From: Campylobacteraceae bacterium
GTDB lineage: Bacteria > Campylobacterota > Campylobacteria > Campylobacterales > Sulfurospirillaceae
DNA length: 36,108 bases
Direction: 5' to 3'
Assembly: GCA_026988975.1 (NCBI GenBank)
Contig: JALSKH010000221.1
Location: 1-36,108 of the forward strand
This document shows positions 17,651 through 27,464 of the stretch, in pieces. The notes beneath the pieces are model-generated. The model saw only the letters and a list, made by a program, of their open reading frames with translations. It had not been told where the DNA came from and ran no database searches. The position numbers were made by a program, and so were the translations under genes. Position 1 is the first letter of the stretch; each line of letters begins with the position of its first letter.

Positions 17651-19180
17651 ATGAAAGAGTTTAAAAGCATACTATATGATCAAGATATATCTTGCTTTTC
17701 TATTTCTTGTAATCTTGATTTTATCAAGGATTTAAACTTAAAGCAAATTATTGATGTGATTGTATCTTTTGGTAAAGATTATGATTTGAAGGAGTTTTTT
17801 TATACTCCTTTGGAAGATATAAATAGCATTAGATATAGGCAAGAGATATTAAAAGATTTGCAACAACAACAAATTTTTGATGTGGTAGAAGAGTTTACGC
17901 ATGGAATGTTGCAGGTAAACAGATATCAAAAAATGATAAGTAAAATTGATTATAAAGAGTATAAGAAGATTTGGTTTTTACAAATGTCGATTGTGTACAT
18001 TGAAACTATACAATCTTTGATAACGACACTAAATGCACTAGATTTCCATTCTGATGGATTAAAATTATTTAAAAAATATATGCAAGCTTATATAGATAGT
18101 GACTTTTTTAAGAAATTTTCTCTTGAGGCAATTTTGATTCAAAAAGAGTTGGATTCTTTAAACTACAACATCACGATAGATGGTATCAAATTTAGTGTGC
18201 AAAGATATGATGACGAGGAAGATTTTTCTAAAAAAATCAAGAATCTTTTTCAAAAATTCGAGGACGATACGAGAAAAAAGCATAAAAATGAATTTGAAAA
18301 AAACAGCAGTGCAAACCATGTTGATGCAAAAATCTTGGAGTTTGTTTTTAAGCTCTATCCGAAAGAGTTTTTAAAACTAGATAGTTTTTATCAAAATTTT
18401 CATGATTTTATGGACAAAACAATACAAAGATTTTCTCATGAAGTTTGGTATTATCTCTCATATATAAAATTTACAAAAGAGTTTTATGAAGAAAATCTCT
18501 CTTTTTGCATTCCACGATTTAGTGATGACGGTAGCATTGATGTAGAAGATGGCTATGATCTCTCTCTTGCTCGTAAACTTTTGGTTGAGAAAAAAAGTAT
18601 AATCACAAATAGCTACTATCTCAACGATAAGGAGCGAATACTCATAATCTCAGGAGCAAATCAGGGTGGAAAAAGTACATTTGCGCGCATGGTTGGACAG
18701 ATAAACTATCTAGCAAGTTTGGGTTTACAAGTTCCGGCAAAAAGAGCTGTTTTGTGCTTGTCTAGGCATATTTACACGCATTTTGAGAGAGAAGAAGATA
18801 TAAAAAACCTTCGCAGTAAACTGCAAGATGATCTTTTTAGAATTCATCAGATTTTATCTAAAGCAAAGCAAGGGGATTTGCTTATTTTAAATGAGATTTT
18901 CTCATCAACATCCCTAAGTGATGCATTTTTTCTCAGTAAAGAGATCATGCAAAAGATCATAGATGATGATCTTTTTTGTGTTTGGGTGACTTTTATAGAG
19001 GAACTCTCAGAGATGAATGATAAAACAGTAAGTATGGTTTGTGAGATTGATCATAATGATGTAAAAAATCGTACATTTAAAATAGTAAGAAAAAAAGCAG
19101 ATGGCTTGGCATATGCAAACTCTATAGCGAAAAAATACCACTTAAGCTTTGAGCAAATAATCCAAAGAATTTCACAATGA
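17651..19180 (+). CDS. MutS-family ATPase (C-terminal ATPase domain type), copy 1
   Basis: Walker A ISGANQGGKSTFARMVGQ, LILNEIFSSTSLSDA Walker B-like, THFEREED. Track start 17606 lies inside the upstream gene; ATG 17651 (MKEFKSILYDQ...) follows its stop. Confidence 0.85.
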   Translation: MKEFKSILYDQDISCFSISCNLDFIKDLNLKQIIDVIVSFGKDYDLKEFFYTPLEDINSIRYRQEILKDLQQQQIFDVVEEFTHGMLQVNRYQKMISKIDYKEYKKIWFLQMSIVYIETIQSLITTLNALDFHSDGLKLFKKYMQAYIDSDFFKKFSLEAILIQKELDSLNYNITIDGIKFSVQRYDDEEDFSKKIKNLFQKFEDDTRKKHKNEFEKNSSANHVDAKILEFVFKLYPKEFLKLDSFYQNFHDFMDKTIQRFSHEVWYYLSYIKFTKEFYEENLSFCIPRFSDDGSIDVEDGYDLSLARKLLVEKKSIITNSYYLNDKERILIISGANQGGKSTFARMVGQINYLASLGLQVPAKRAVLCLSRHIYTHFEREEDIKNLRSKLQDDLFRIHQILSKAKQGDLLILNEIFSSTSLSDAFFLSKEIMQKIIDDDLFCVWVTFIEELSEMNDKTVSMVCEIDHNDVKNRTFKIVRKKADGLAYANSIAKKYHLSFEQIIQRISQ

Positions 19181-20667
19181 ATGTATATCTAATGTTCAAT
19201 AATAGATCTTTTTGTTTAGATAAACAAAGAGTGGAAAAAACTAAAGATTTAGTACGAGACTTGGAGTTAGAGACTATCTTTAAAGAGATGTCAAAGGGTG
19301 ATGAATTTTTGTATGAGATTTCAAAAAATGCAGTTTTGCAGAGTTTGCATGAAAAAGATGAGATTTTATATAGACAAGAAATCCTAAAAGATTGTATAAA
19401 AAATCAAAATTTAACAAGAGAAATTTACAAGCTGACGCAAGTGCCTATCAAGAAAAAGCAAGACCATTGGCTAAGTATCTTCGGTAGAACTCCAAGCTCA
19501 TTGCTTAGTAGTAGTGTCTCTTTAATGGAGATGTATTTGGGGGTATTTGATGAATTAAGAATTTTAGCGGATAAAAATGTTCAAAAACTAGAATCTAGTG
19601 GTTTTATCAGGCTTTTTCAAGAGATAAAAGATGAGTTGAATGAAAAATACCTAAGGGAGATAAAAGAGTATTTAAAAGAGTTAAAGTTTGCAAATGGAGC
19701 TTTGATAAGCGCTAAGCTAGGTGATACAAGTGGTTCAAAAGAGTATATACTAAGAAGAGATAATTCACATAAAAAAGGATGGTTTGGAAGATTTTTGACT
19801 CTTAAACCAAAGAGATTTTCGCATACTCTACATGTAAGGGATGACGCGGGCGCTAAAGTGCTTAGAAATATAAGAGATGAGGCTCTAAATGATGTCGCTA
19901 GTTCGCTCTCTCAAGCAGTAGCACATGTGGAGAATTTTTTTGATTCTTTGAGAAAGGAGATTGCTTTCTTTATTGGTTGTTTAAATCTACTTAAGAAGCT
20001 AGAAGAATTAGATGAGCCATACTGCTTTGCTCAACTTTTTTCACAAGATTTACGAGTTTTTTCGGCTTCATCTCTATATGATATCTCTTTATCTCTAGTG
20101 ATGGATAAAAAAATTGTATCAAATGACATCAAGGCTGACGAGAAGGAGCTTTTTATCATAACAGGAGCAAATCAAGGAGGAAAATCAACTTTTTTAAAGA
20201 GTGTGGGTTTAGCTCAACTGCTGGTACAATGCGGTATGTTTGCACCTGCTAAATCTCTTAAAATAAACATTTGTAGCGCTCTTTTCACTCACTTTAAAAA
20301 AGAGGAAGACTCTACCATGCAAAGTGGAAAATTTGATGAAGAACTCAAAAGAGTGAGTGAAATCATAGATAATATAAAACCAAATGGTATGATTTTATTT
20401 AATGAATCTTTTGCATCTACAAATGAAAGAGAGGGCTCTTTGATATCAGAACAAATCATACTAGCACTACTGCAAAAACATATAAAAATCTTTTTTGTAA
20501 CTCACATGTATGAGTTGGCAAATAGTCTTTATCAAAAAAACCTAAATCAGAGTCTATTTTTAAGAGCTAAAAGAGAAAAAGATGGTTTAAGAAATTTTCA
20601 TATGATAGAATCGAAACCTCTAAGTACAAGCTTTGCAAAAGATATATATAAAGAGATTTTTTTGTAA
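19177..20667 (+). CDS. MutS-family ATPase (C-terminal ATPase domain type), copy 2
   Basis: Walker A ITGANQGGKSTFLKSVGLAQ, ILFNESFASTNEREGS, FFVTHMYELA; ATGA overlap with copy 1. Confidence 0.85.
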   Translation: MNVYLMFNNRSFCLDKQRVEKTKDLVRDLELETIFKEMSKGDEFLYEISKNAVLQSLHEKDEILYRQEILKDCIKNQNLTREIYKLTQVPIKKKQDHWLSIFGRTPSSLLSSSVSLMEMYLGVFDELRILADKNVQKLESSGFIRLFQEIKDELNEKYLREIKEYLKELKFANGALISAKLGDTSGSKEYILRRDNSHKKGWFGRFLTLKPKRFSHTLHVRDDAGAKVLRNIRDEALNDVASSLSQAVAHVENFFDSLRKEIAFFIGCLNLLKKLEELDEPYCFAQLFSQDLRVFSASSLYDISLSLVMDKKIVSNDIKADEKELFIITGANQGGKSTFLKSVGLAQLLVQCGMFAPAKSLKINICSALFTHFKKEEDSTMQSGKFDEELKRVSEIIDNIKPNGMILFNESFASTNEREGSLISEQIILALLQKHIKIFFVTHMYELANSLYQKNLNQSLFLRAKREKDGLRNFHMIESKPLSTSFAKDIYKEIFL

Positions 20668-20841
20668 AATTAACAATTTTTTTTAATTTTTTGATTAGTA
20701 TGTTTATGTTAATATTCTCAAAGCTCGCGATATAGGTACTTACATAATATTTTTTTATAATAAAATTATATTTTGTAGGATACTTCTGTCGTGTTAAAAT
20801 TGACTAAAATATAGATGCTAGTTGATCAAAAGAAGGGTGAA

Positions 20842-21387
20842 ATGGGCAAAAAAAAGAGACTTAGTAAAAAAGATGCACCAAGTAATATAACTGAAAATGA
20901 AACTATAATGTCGCAAGATGATTTTATAGTTTCCAAAACTGACACAAAAGGTTTTATAACCTATTGTAATGAGATTTTTGTTGATATGTCAGGATATACA
21001 GCAGAAGATCTCATAGGAGCAAATCACAATATCATAAGACATCCCCATATGCCACAAGTTGCATTTAAACTATTGTGGGATTTGTTGAAAAATGGAAAGG
21101 AGTTTTTTGGATTTGTCAAAAATCTTAGAAAAGATGGTGGTTTTTATTGGGTTTTTGCCTATATAACTGCTGATTATGATCTTAATGGAAATATTGTAGG
21201 ATATACCTCTTTTAGGAGAAAGCCGCCAAGAAGTGCGATAGAGCAGATAGAGCCAGTTTATAGGTTGTTGGTGGATGCCGAGAGAAGAGGTGGTATGGAA
21301 GCATCAGGAGCACTTTTGGCAAAGTTTTTAAAAGAGCATGATACAACATATGATGCACTTGTCATGAATCTTCAAAAGGGAGCGTAA
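20842..21387 (+). CDS. PAS-domain signalling protein (Aer/CetB-like)
   Basis: PAS core DFIVSKTDTKGFITYCNEIFVDMSGYTAEDLIGANHNIIRHPHMPQVAFKLLWDLLKNGKEFFGFVKNLRKDGGFYWVFAYI; start 20842 has RBS AAGAAGGGTGAA (track start 20815). Confidence 0.87.
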   Translation: MGKKKRLSKKDAPSNITENETIMSQDDFIVSKTDTKGFITYCNEIFVDMSGYTAEDLIGANHNIIRHPHMPQVAFKLLWDLLKNGKEFFGFVKNLRKDGGFYWVFAYITADYDLNGNIVGYTSFRRKPPRSAIEQIEPVYRLLVDAERRGGMEASGALLAKFLKEHDTTYDALVMNLQKGA

Positions 21388-21390
21388 GAT

Positions 21391-22818
21391 ATGAACAAAT
21401 TAAAAAATATAAACATTCTAGTATATTTTGTTTTATCAATCTTATCTTCAGGATATTTTGCTTTTATATCCGAGTATATAGCTGCTACAATAGTTTTATG
21501 TGCAAGTTTTATAATTCTTTTTCTGCCTGAAAACTCTGATAAAGATGATGGTAAGGAGGTGCTTAATCAAATTGAAAAGATTTTAAAAGATATCTCCAAT
21601 GGTATATTGGTAGGCAGAGTTATACTCCACTCCAATAAAAATAAGATAGAAAATATAGCTTGGAATTTAAATAATGCACTAGATCAGATAGAGGCAATAC
21701 TAAGAGAGAGTAGATATACGGTAGAAGCAGTAAGTAGTGGTGATTTTGATCGAAGTATGTTCTCTAGCGGTCTTCATGGTGAATTTATAAAAAGTTCAAA
21801 TTCTATAGAAAAAGCGATCAATGCACTAAAGGCAAATGCTAAATATCAAATTATGGGTGTATTGTCAAATGAATTTTCAAAGATAAATGGTGGTATAAAA
21901 GGCAGTTTAAATAGTATAATAAATGACATGGAGAGTTACAAAGGAGATATGGGTAAATCTGTAGAAAAATTGAAAAGTGCAAGCATATTGTCCACAGATA
22001 CCATAAATAGTCTCAAAGATGCTAGCAGTGATATATCAAACTTAACTTCTCTTGTTGTAGAGACGACAAATGATATCGACAGTCTAAATCAAAATTCAAA
22101 AGATATAAGCTCAGTTGTTTATCTTATAAATGATATAGCAGATCAAACAAATCTTCTTGCGCTTAATGCCGCAATCGAAGCAGCTAGAGCAGGAGAACAT
22201 GGAAGAGGTTTTGCTGTGGTTGCAGATGAAGTTAGAAATCTAGCAGAGAGAACGCAAAAAGCAACTAGGGAGATATCTATAACCATAGATTCGTTGCAGC
22301 AACAAGCATCAAATATACAAAATAATGCTCTAAGTATGAGAGATATATCTGAAAAATCAACAACAGCAATGAGTGAATTTTTCAATTCTATGAATAGTTT
22401 AGATAGTGAGTTATCTCTTGTAGAGACTATAAATAGTAAAACTAGTTTTGCTATGTTTATGGATCAGTTTAAGATAAATCACATACTATTTAAATCCAAC
22501 GCATACTCAGCAGTTATAAATGGAACTGTTAGTGATGAACTTAGCAAGAGTTTTCAAGAGTGTGATTTCGGTCTTTGGTACTATGGCGAGGGTATGAAAA
22601 AGTACAAAAATAGCAAAACTTTTATGAGTATGGAAAAATTTCATAAAGATATACACAATAAAGTAAATCAAAATCTTGAGTGTGTCAAAAGCAGTGGATG
22701 CGGCATGCAATCAAGTCAAAAAGATGAAATCATACAGAGATTCAAAGAGGCAGAAGAGTCTAGTAATAAACTTTTTGAGCTTATGGATAGATTTGTCGAA
22801 GAGGTGAACGAAATTTAA
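21391..22818 (+). CDS. Methyl-accepting chemotaxis protein with C-terminal CZB (zinc-binding) domain
   Basis: 475 aa; N-terminal TM hairpin, MCP hairpin [44 protein letters not shown]-like [13 protein letters not shown]...[15 protein letters not shown]...FHKDIHNKV. Confidence 0.92.
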   Translation: MNKLKNINILVYFVLSILSSGYFAFISEYIAATIVLCASFIILFLPENSDKDDGKEVLNQIEKILKDISNGILVGRVILHSNKNKIENIAWNLNNALDQIEAILRESRYTVEAVSSGDFDRSMFSSGLHGEFIKSSNSIEKAINALKANAKYQIMGVLSNEFSKINGGIKGSLNSIINDMESYKGDMGKSVEKLKSASILSTDTINSLKDASSDISNLTSLVVETTNDIDSLNQNSKDISSVVYLINDIADQTNLLALNAAIEAARAGEHGRGFAVVADEVRNLAERTQKATREISITIDSLQQQASNIQNNALSMRDISEKSTTAMSEFFNSMNSLDSELSLVETINSKTSFAMFMDQFKINHILFKSNAYSAVINGTVSDELSKSFQECDFGLWYYGEGMKKYKNSKTFMSMEKFHKDIHNKVNQNLECVKSSGCGMQSSQKDEIIQRFKEAEESSNKLFELMDRFVEEVNEI

Positions 22819-22875
22819 AGTTGCAACATTCTTTTAAGTAGATTTTCTGTAAAATCAAAATAAAAAAAGATTATT

Positions 22876-25800
22876 ATGGAATTTACACATTTACATCTGC
22901 ATACTGAATATTCGCTTTTAGATGGTGCCAATAAGATTGGTAAACTAGCCGATGAGCTTAAGGCTCAGGGTGTTAAGTCTGTGGCTATCACAGATCACGG
23001 CAATATGTTTGGAGCTATTGATTTTTACAAAACTATGCGCTCCGTTGGTATCAAGCCAATCATAGGTATGGAAGCTTATATACACAACCAAGATGATATT
23101 GGTGACAAAAGTACCAGGCAGAGATTTCATCTTTGTTTGCTAGCTAAAAATGAGATTGGCTACAAAAATCTCATGTATCTCTCATCTCAAAGTTTTATAC
23201 ATGGTTTTTACTACTATCCTAGGATAAACAAAAAGATGTTAAGAGAGCATAGCGAGGGACTTATCTGCTCATCTGCTTGTTTACAGGGAGAGGTAAATTG
23301 GCATCTAAATATAAACAATCCAAAAAATGTACAAAATGGTTCAAAAGGTTATGAGAGAGCTAAAGAGGTGGCTTTGGAATATAAAGAGATATTTGGTGAT
23401 GATTTTTATCTTGAAATCATGAGGCACGGTATCAATGATCAACTTTTTATCGACAACAGCACTATAAAACTCTCCAAGGAGACAGGTATAAAAATAATAG
23501 CTACAAATGATACGCACTACTTAAAGCCCGATAATGCAGAGGCTCATGAAGCTTTTATGTGTATAGCGATGAATAAAGAGTTTGATGATCCCAAACGACT
23601 TCGTCACTCTGTACACGAATTTTACCTAAAATCACCACAAGAGATAGCTTCTTTGTATGCTGATATTCCCGAAGCGATAACAAATACTCAGGAGATAGTG
23701 GAAAAATGTAATCTTGAGATAAAACTAGGAGACCCAACCCCTCCGAAATTTAAATTTACAAAAGAGTATGCAAAAGCCGAGGGATTGGAGTTTGAAAATG
23801 ATGATGAATACTTTAGATATCAGTGCGAATCGGGACTCAAAGAGAGACTGAAGCTTGTTGATGAAAGCCAACATGAGATATATTGGGCTCGTCTTAAAAG
23901 AGAGATGGGTGTGATATGTGATATGAAATTTCCAGGCTATATGCTTATAGTTTGGGATTTTATTCGTGAAGCAAAAGAGAAAAAGATTCCAGTAGGACCG
24001 GGCAGGGGAAGTGCTGCGGGAAGTTTGGTGGCATTTTCACTAAAGATAACTGACATTGATCCGATGAAATACGATCTACTTTTTGAGAGGTTTTTGAATC
24101 CTGAAAGAGTAAGTATGCCAGATATCGATATCGACTTTTGCCAAAGTAGAAGAGGTGAGATTATCGATTATGTGGTGCAGAAATATGGCAGATATAATGT
24201 TGCTCAAGTTATCACATTTGGTAAACTTTTAGCTAAAGGAGTCATTCGAGATGTAGCTAGAGTTTTAGGGGTTGAGTATGCAAAAGCTGACAAGATGGCA
24301 AAACTCATACCAGATGAGCTAGGCATAACTCTAAATGGCAAAATGAAAAATGGTAAAAAAGTTGATGGAGCTTATCAAAAAGAGGAGAAGCTAAGGAAGT
24401 GGATAGAAGAGGACTCTCAAATAGCCAGGGTTTGGAAGTTTGCCTTAGCACTAGAGGGATTAAATAGAAACTCAGGTATGCATGCAGCAGGAGTTGTTAT
24501 CAGTGATGAGGAGTTGTGGTATAAGACTCCACTGTATAAGCCATCAGGTGAGGATCAACAGCTTGTTACCCAATACTCATTAAATTATCTTGAAGATGTT
24601 GACCTTATTAAATTTGACTTTTTGGGTTTAAAAACTTTGACCGTGATAGACAATGCCCTGAAATTGATAAAAAAGAGATATGATAAAGATATAGATTTTA
24701 ATACCCTAGATGTTGATGATCCTAGTATCTATGAGTTGATTCAAAGTGGACATACGATAGGACTTTTTCAGATAGAATCAAGCGGTATGCAATCACTTAA
24801 CGAGAGATTGAAGCCAACAAATTTTGAAGATTTAGTCGCAGTTTTGGCGCTATATCGTCCGGGTCCCATGGAGTCTGGGATGCTTGATGATTTTATAGAT
24901 AGAAAGCATGGTGTAAAGGAGATAGACTATTTTTATGATGAGTTTACAAAGCCGCTAAAACCGATACTTGAGCCGACTTATGGTGTTATAGTCTATCAAG
25001 AACAAGTTATGCAGATCGTTCAGGCGATTGGTGGTTTTAGTCTTGGAAAAGCGGATGTTGTTAGACGAGCCATGGGTAAGAAGAAGATTGATTTGATGAA
25101 AAAGTATAAGGAGGAGTTTGCTCAAGGCGCAAAAGAGCAGGGCTTTGAGTACGCCCATGCTATAGAGCTTTTTGAATTGATTGAAAAATTTGCAGGGTAT
25201 GGATTTAACAAGTCACACTCTGCTGCGTATGCTATGATAACTTTTCAGACAGCATATCTTAAAAGATACTATCCTCAAGAGTTTATGGCAGCTCTTCTTA
25301 CAAGTGAACAAGATAATACAGACAAAATAGTGAAGTATATAGATGAGGTCAAAAGACTTGGCATAAAGCTCTCTCCACCAGATGTTAGTCGTAGTATGAT
25401 TGAATTTACCGCTATAAAAGATGAAGATGGCGAGGAGACGATACTCTTTGGATTAGGTGCTCTAAAGGGCATGGGGGCTTCTGCTATCACCAAGATACTT
25501 GAGGCTAGAGGAGATGGTAAGTTTGAAAGTTTGGATGATTTTCTCTCTAAGATAGACACCTCAAAAGTAAATAAACGAGTTATAGAATCACTTATAAAAT
25601 CAGGAAGTTTAGATAAATTTTCCTATACAAGACGGTCGATGCTTGAAAATATAGAGAAGATAGTTGAGACTGCAAGTGAGTGTGCAAGAGCTAAAAAGAT
25701 GGCTGAAAACTCACTCTTTGGGGATGATGCAGAGCTTGTCTCTCTACATGTAGAGATAGAAAATGTAGAAGAGTTTGATATGAAAAGAGTCTTGGAGTTT

Positions 25801-26409
25801 GAAAAAGAGACTATGGGATTTTATGTTTCTGGTCATCCTCTTGATGAGTACAGAGAAGAGATCGATGGCATTAACTATACTCTTTCGAGTGAGGTAGAAA
25901 ATTTAGGAGATGGAAGTACAGCACTTTTTATAGGAAAAGTTGAAGAGATAGTTGAAAAGATAAGTAAAAAGGGGAATAAATTTGCTATTTTAAATCTTAT
26001 GGATTTTCATGGCAATATAGAGATAACACTATTTTCTAAACATCTCGATAAAATCCAAACGATGAATAAAGAGGAGCCGATATGCCTAAAAGTGGCTATA
26101 ACCAGAGATGATAGAGGCATAAATAAAAGGGTTCTAAAGATTGTAAATCTAAAAGATGCCAAGAAAGAGAAGTTAAATACCAAAGCTATAGAGGTTATAC
26201 AGGAACCAAAAACACTAATCATAGATTTTGCAAAAGATAGCTCAGTTCTAGAAGATCTCTATAGACTAGTAAGAGAAAATCCAGGAGACAGACCCCTGAA
26301 GCTCGTTATTTCTTCAAAACTACAAGATATAGTTCTCGAGACATATCTAAAAGTTTCAGATGAAATAGATGAAAAAATTAAAAGTATAGAGTTAGTAAAA
26401 GTAGCATAG
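22876..26409 (+). CDS. dnaE: DNA polymerase III subunit alpha
   Basis: 1177 aa; PHP domain FTHLHLHTEYSLLDGANKI, PVGPGRGSAAGSLVAFSL, PDIDIDFCQSRRGEIIDYV, YQEQVMQI, C-terminal OB fold. Confidence 0.97.
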   Translation: MEFTHLHLHTEYSLLDGANKIGKLADELKAQGVKSVAITDHGNMFGAIDFYKTMRSVGIKPIIGMEAYIHNQDDIGDKSTRQRFHLCLLAKNEIGYKNLMYLSSQSFIHGFYYYPRINKKMLREHSEGLICSSACLQGEVNWHLNINNPKNVQNGSKGYERAKEVALEYKEIFGDDFYLEIMRHGINDQLFIDNSTIKLSKETGIKIIATNDTHYLKPDNAEAHEAFMCIAMNKEFDDPKRLRHSVHEFYLKSPQEIASLYADIPEAITNTQEIVEKCNLEIKLGDPTPPKFKFTKEYAKAEGLEFENDDEYFRYQCESGLKERLKLVDESQHEIYWARLKREMGVICDMKFPGYMLIVWDFIREAKEKKIPVGPGRGSAAGSLVAFSLKITDIDPMKYDLLFERFLNPERVSMPDIDIDFCQSRRGEIIDYVVQKYGRYNVAQVITFGKLLAKGVIRDVARVLGVEYAKADKMAKLIPDELGITLNGKMKNGKKVDGAYQKEEKLRKWIEEDSQIARVWKFALALEGLNRNSGMHAAGVVISDEELWYKTPLYKPSGEDQQLVTQYSLNYLEDVDLIKFDFLGLKTLTVIDNALKLIKKRYDKDIDFNTLDVDDPSIYELIQSGHTIGLFQIESSGMQSLNERLKPTNFEDLVAVLALYRPGPMESGMLDDFIDRKHGVKEIDYFYDEFTKPLKPILEPTYGVIVYQEQVMQIVQAIGGFSLGKADVVRRAMGKKKIDLMKKYKEEFAQGAKEQGFEYAHAIELFELIEKFAGYGFNKSHSAAYAMITFQTAYLKRYYPQEFMAALLTSEQDNTDKIVKYIDEVKRLGIKLSPPDVSRSMIEFTAIKDEDGEETILFGLGALKGMGASAITKILEARGDGKFESLDDFLSKIDTSKVNKRVIESLIKSGSLDKFSYTRRSMLENIEKIVETASECARAKKMAENSLFGDDAELVSLHVEIENVEEFDMKRVLEFEKETMGFYVSGHPLDEYREEIDGINYTLSSEVENLGDGSTALFIGKVEEIVEKISKKGNKFAILNLMDFHGNIEITLFSKHLDKIQTMNKEEPICLKVAITRDDRGINKRVLKIVNLKDAKKEKLNTKAIEVIQEPKTLIIDFAKDSSVLEDLYRLVRENPGDRPLKLVISSKLQDIVLETYLKVSDEIDEKIKSIELVKVA

Positions 26410-26544
26410 AAATTAGATTTTTTTCATATTATTATTTTAAGGTTGGATATTGCTGCTGATAGATTGGCATATTATGATGATATTTTTGGCTCGCAAGTTA
26501 CAACCTTATACTTAAATACCCTTAAAGAGACCACTGCACAGTAG
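26410..26544 (+). pseudogene. Possible gene remnant in frame with dnaE stop, overlapping repeat copy 1
   Basis: Open frame without ATG (KLDFFHIIILRLDIAADRLAYYDDIFGSQVTTLYLNTLKETTAQ*); TTG at 26443 is the only plausible start. Confidence 0.25.
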
Positions 26545-26631
26545 GAGTGCCCACAAAAGCTTAGTTTTGGGTAAGATTTGAAATATAAAATTTGAAGTAC
26601 TAACTTGTTAATTCGAAAACTTTTATCTTTT
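26527..26631. repeat. Direct repeat copy 1 (matches 36004-36108)
   Basis: 105-bp alignment with 2 mismatches (26535-26536); 26537-26631 identical to 36014-36108. Confidence 0.98.
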
Positions 26632-26654
26632 AAAGATTGCCCAAAAATAAGCTT
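26557..26654. repeat. About 98-bp element with imperfect 23-nt inverted ends
   Basis: AAGCTTAGTTTTGGGTAAGATTT (26557-26579) versus AAAGATTGCCCAAAAATAAGCTT (26632-26654): 19/23 complementary. Confidence 0.6.
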
Positions 26655-26670
26655 CCTTTCGGTTTTTAGT

Positions 26671-26702
26671 TTTCAGAGCACCTGAGTATTGGTGCTCTGA
26701 AA
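26671..26702. terminator. Hairpin between the convergent dnaE and CBS genes
   Basis: TTTCAGAGCACC (26671-26682) / GGTGCTCTGAAA (26691-26702), perfect 12-bp arms in a convergent intergenic region; lacks a clean U-tract. Confidence 0.5.
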
Positions 26703-26707
26703 GCTTA

Positions 26708-27097
26708 TCATTTTAGTTTTTCTAGATAGTTTTCCATGATGTCAGTCATGGTTAAAATTCCCTCTAAATTATTATGATCTATAACCAAGAGCCTTTTGAC
26801 ATTGCTTTTTACCATGAGTGATATAGCGTATTTAACATCAAGTTCTTTTGATATTTGATATGCTGGTTTTGAACATATATCATAAACTCTCACAAGATCA
26901 ATGTCTCCATCATTAGATATGATTGAAAATAGTATATTTTTGTAAGTTAACAATCCATAAGCATCGCTAGGGCGAATTTTATCTACTATGAGAGATTTTA
27001 TTTTTCTCTCTTTCATCATTTTTAGAGCATCTCTTATTGGCTTCATAGGTGAAATAATAGCCATATTGTCTCTACTCATAATATCTTCTACTAACAT
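26708..27097 (-). CDS. CBS-domain pair protein
   Basis: 129 aa; VEDIMSRDNMAIISPMKPIRDALKMMKERKIKSLIVD and ...AISLMVKSNVKRLLVIDHNNLEGILTMTDIM. Confidence 0.9.
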   Translation of the reverse strand: MLVEDIMSRDNMAIISPMKPIRDALKMMKERKIKSLIVDKIRPSDAYGLLTYKNILFSIISNDGDIDLVRVYDICSKPAYQISKELDVKYAISLMVKSNVKRLLVIDHNNLEGILTMTDIMENYLEKLK

Positions 27098-27109
27098 TTT
27101 TTTCTCCTT

Positions 27110-27463
27110 TTATAGATCATTGATAATCTCTTCTTCAAAGAGTTCTATCTCTTCATCTTCCATTCCTGCCAAATGTGAAAGAGCAAAGGTCAAAATGATA
27201 CCATTTTTATTCTCTTTTTCGTCAAGTTTTAACTCTTTTTTCAGTGTTTTAAATATCGTAATAGATATTTTTTTAGGAAGAATGAAAAGAAGTACCGATA
27301 CATTTTCTTCTAATGTTAAACCAAAAAATACTTTCTTCTCTTTTAATCCTATATTTTTACCATGTAGTATAGTAACGCTTCCCGCGCCTGCTTTTTTTGC
27401 TATCTCTATAACGCTCTCTTCTTGTGCGTCAGGTATGATTGCAGCTAAAACTGTAAATTGCAT
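27110..27463 (-). CDS. P-II-like small regulatory protein
   Basis: 117 aa; QFTVLAAIIPDAQEESVIEIAKKAGAGSVTILHGKNIG...FFGLTLEENVSVLLFILPKKISITIFKTLKKEL...NGIILTFALSHLAGM resembles the P-II beta-alpha-beta arrangement. Confidence 0.7.
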   Translation of the reverse strand: MQFTVLAAIIPDAQEESVIEIAKKAGAGSVTILHGKNIGLKEKKVFFGLTLEENVSVLLFILPKKISITIFKTLKKELKLDEKENKNGIILTFALSHLAGMEDEEIELFEEEIINDL

Positions 27464-27464
27464 T

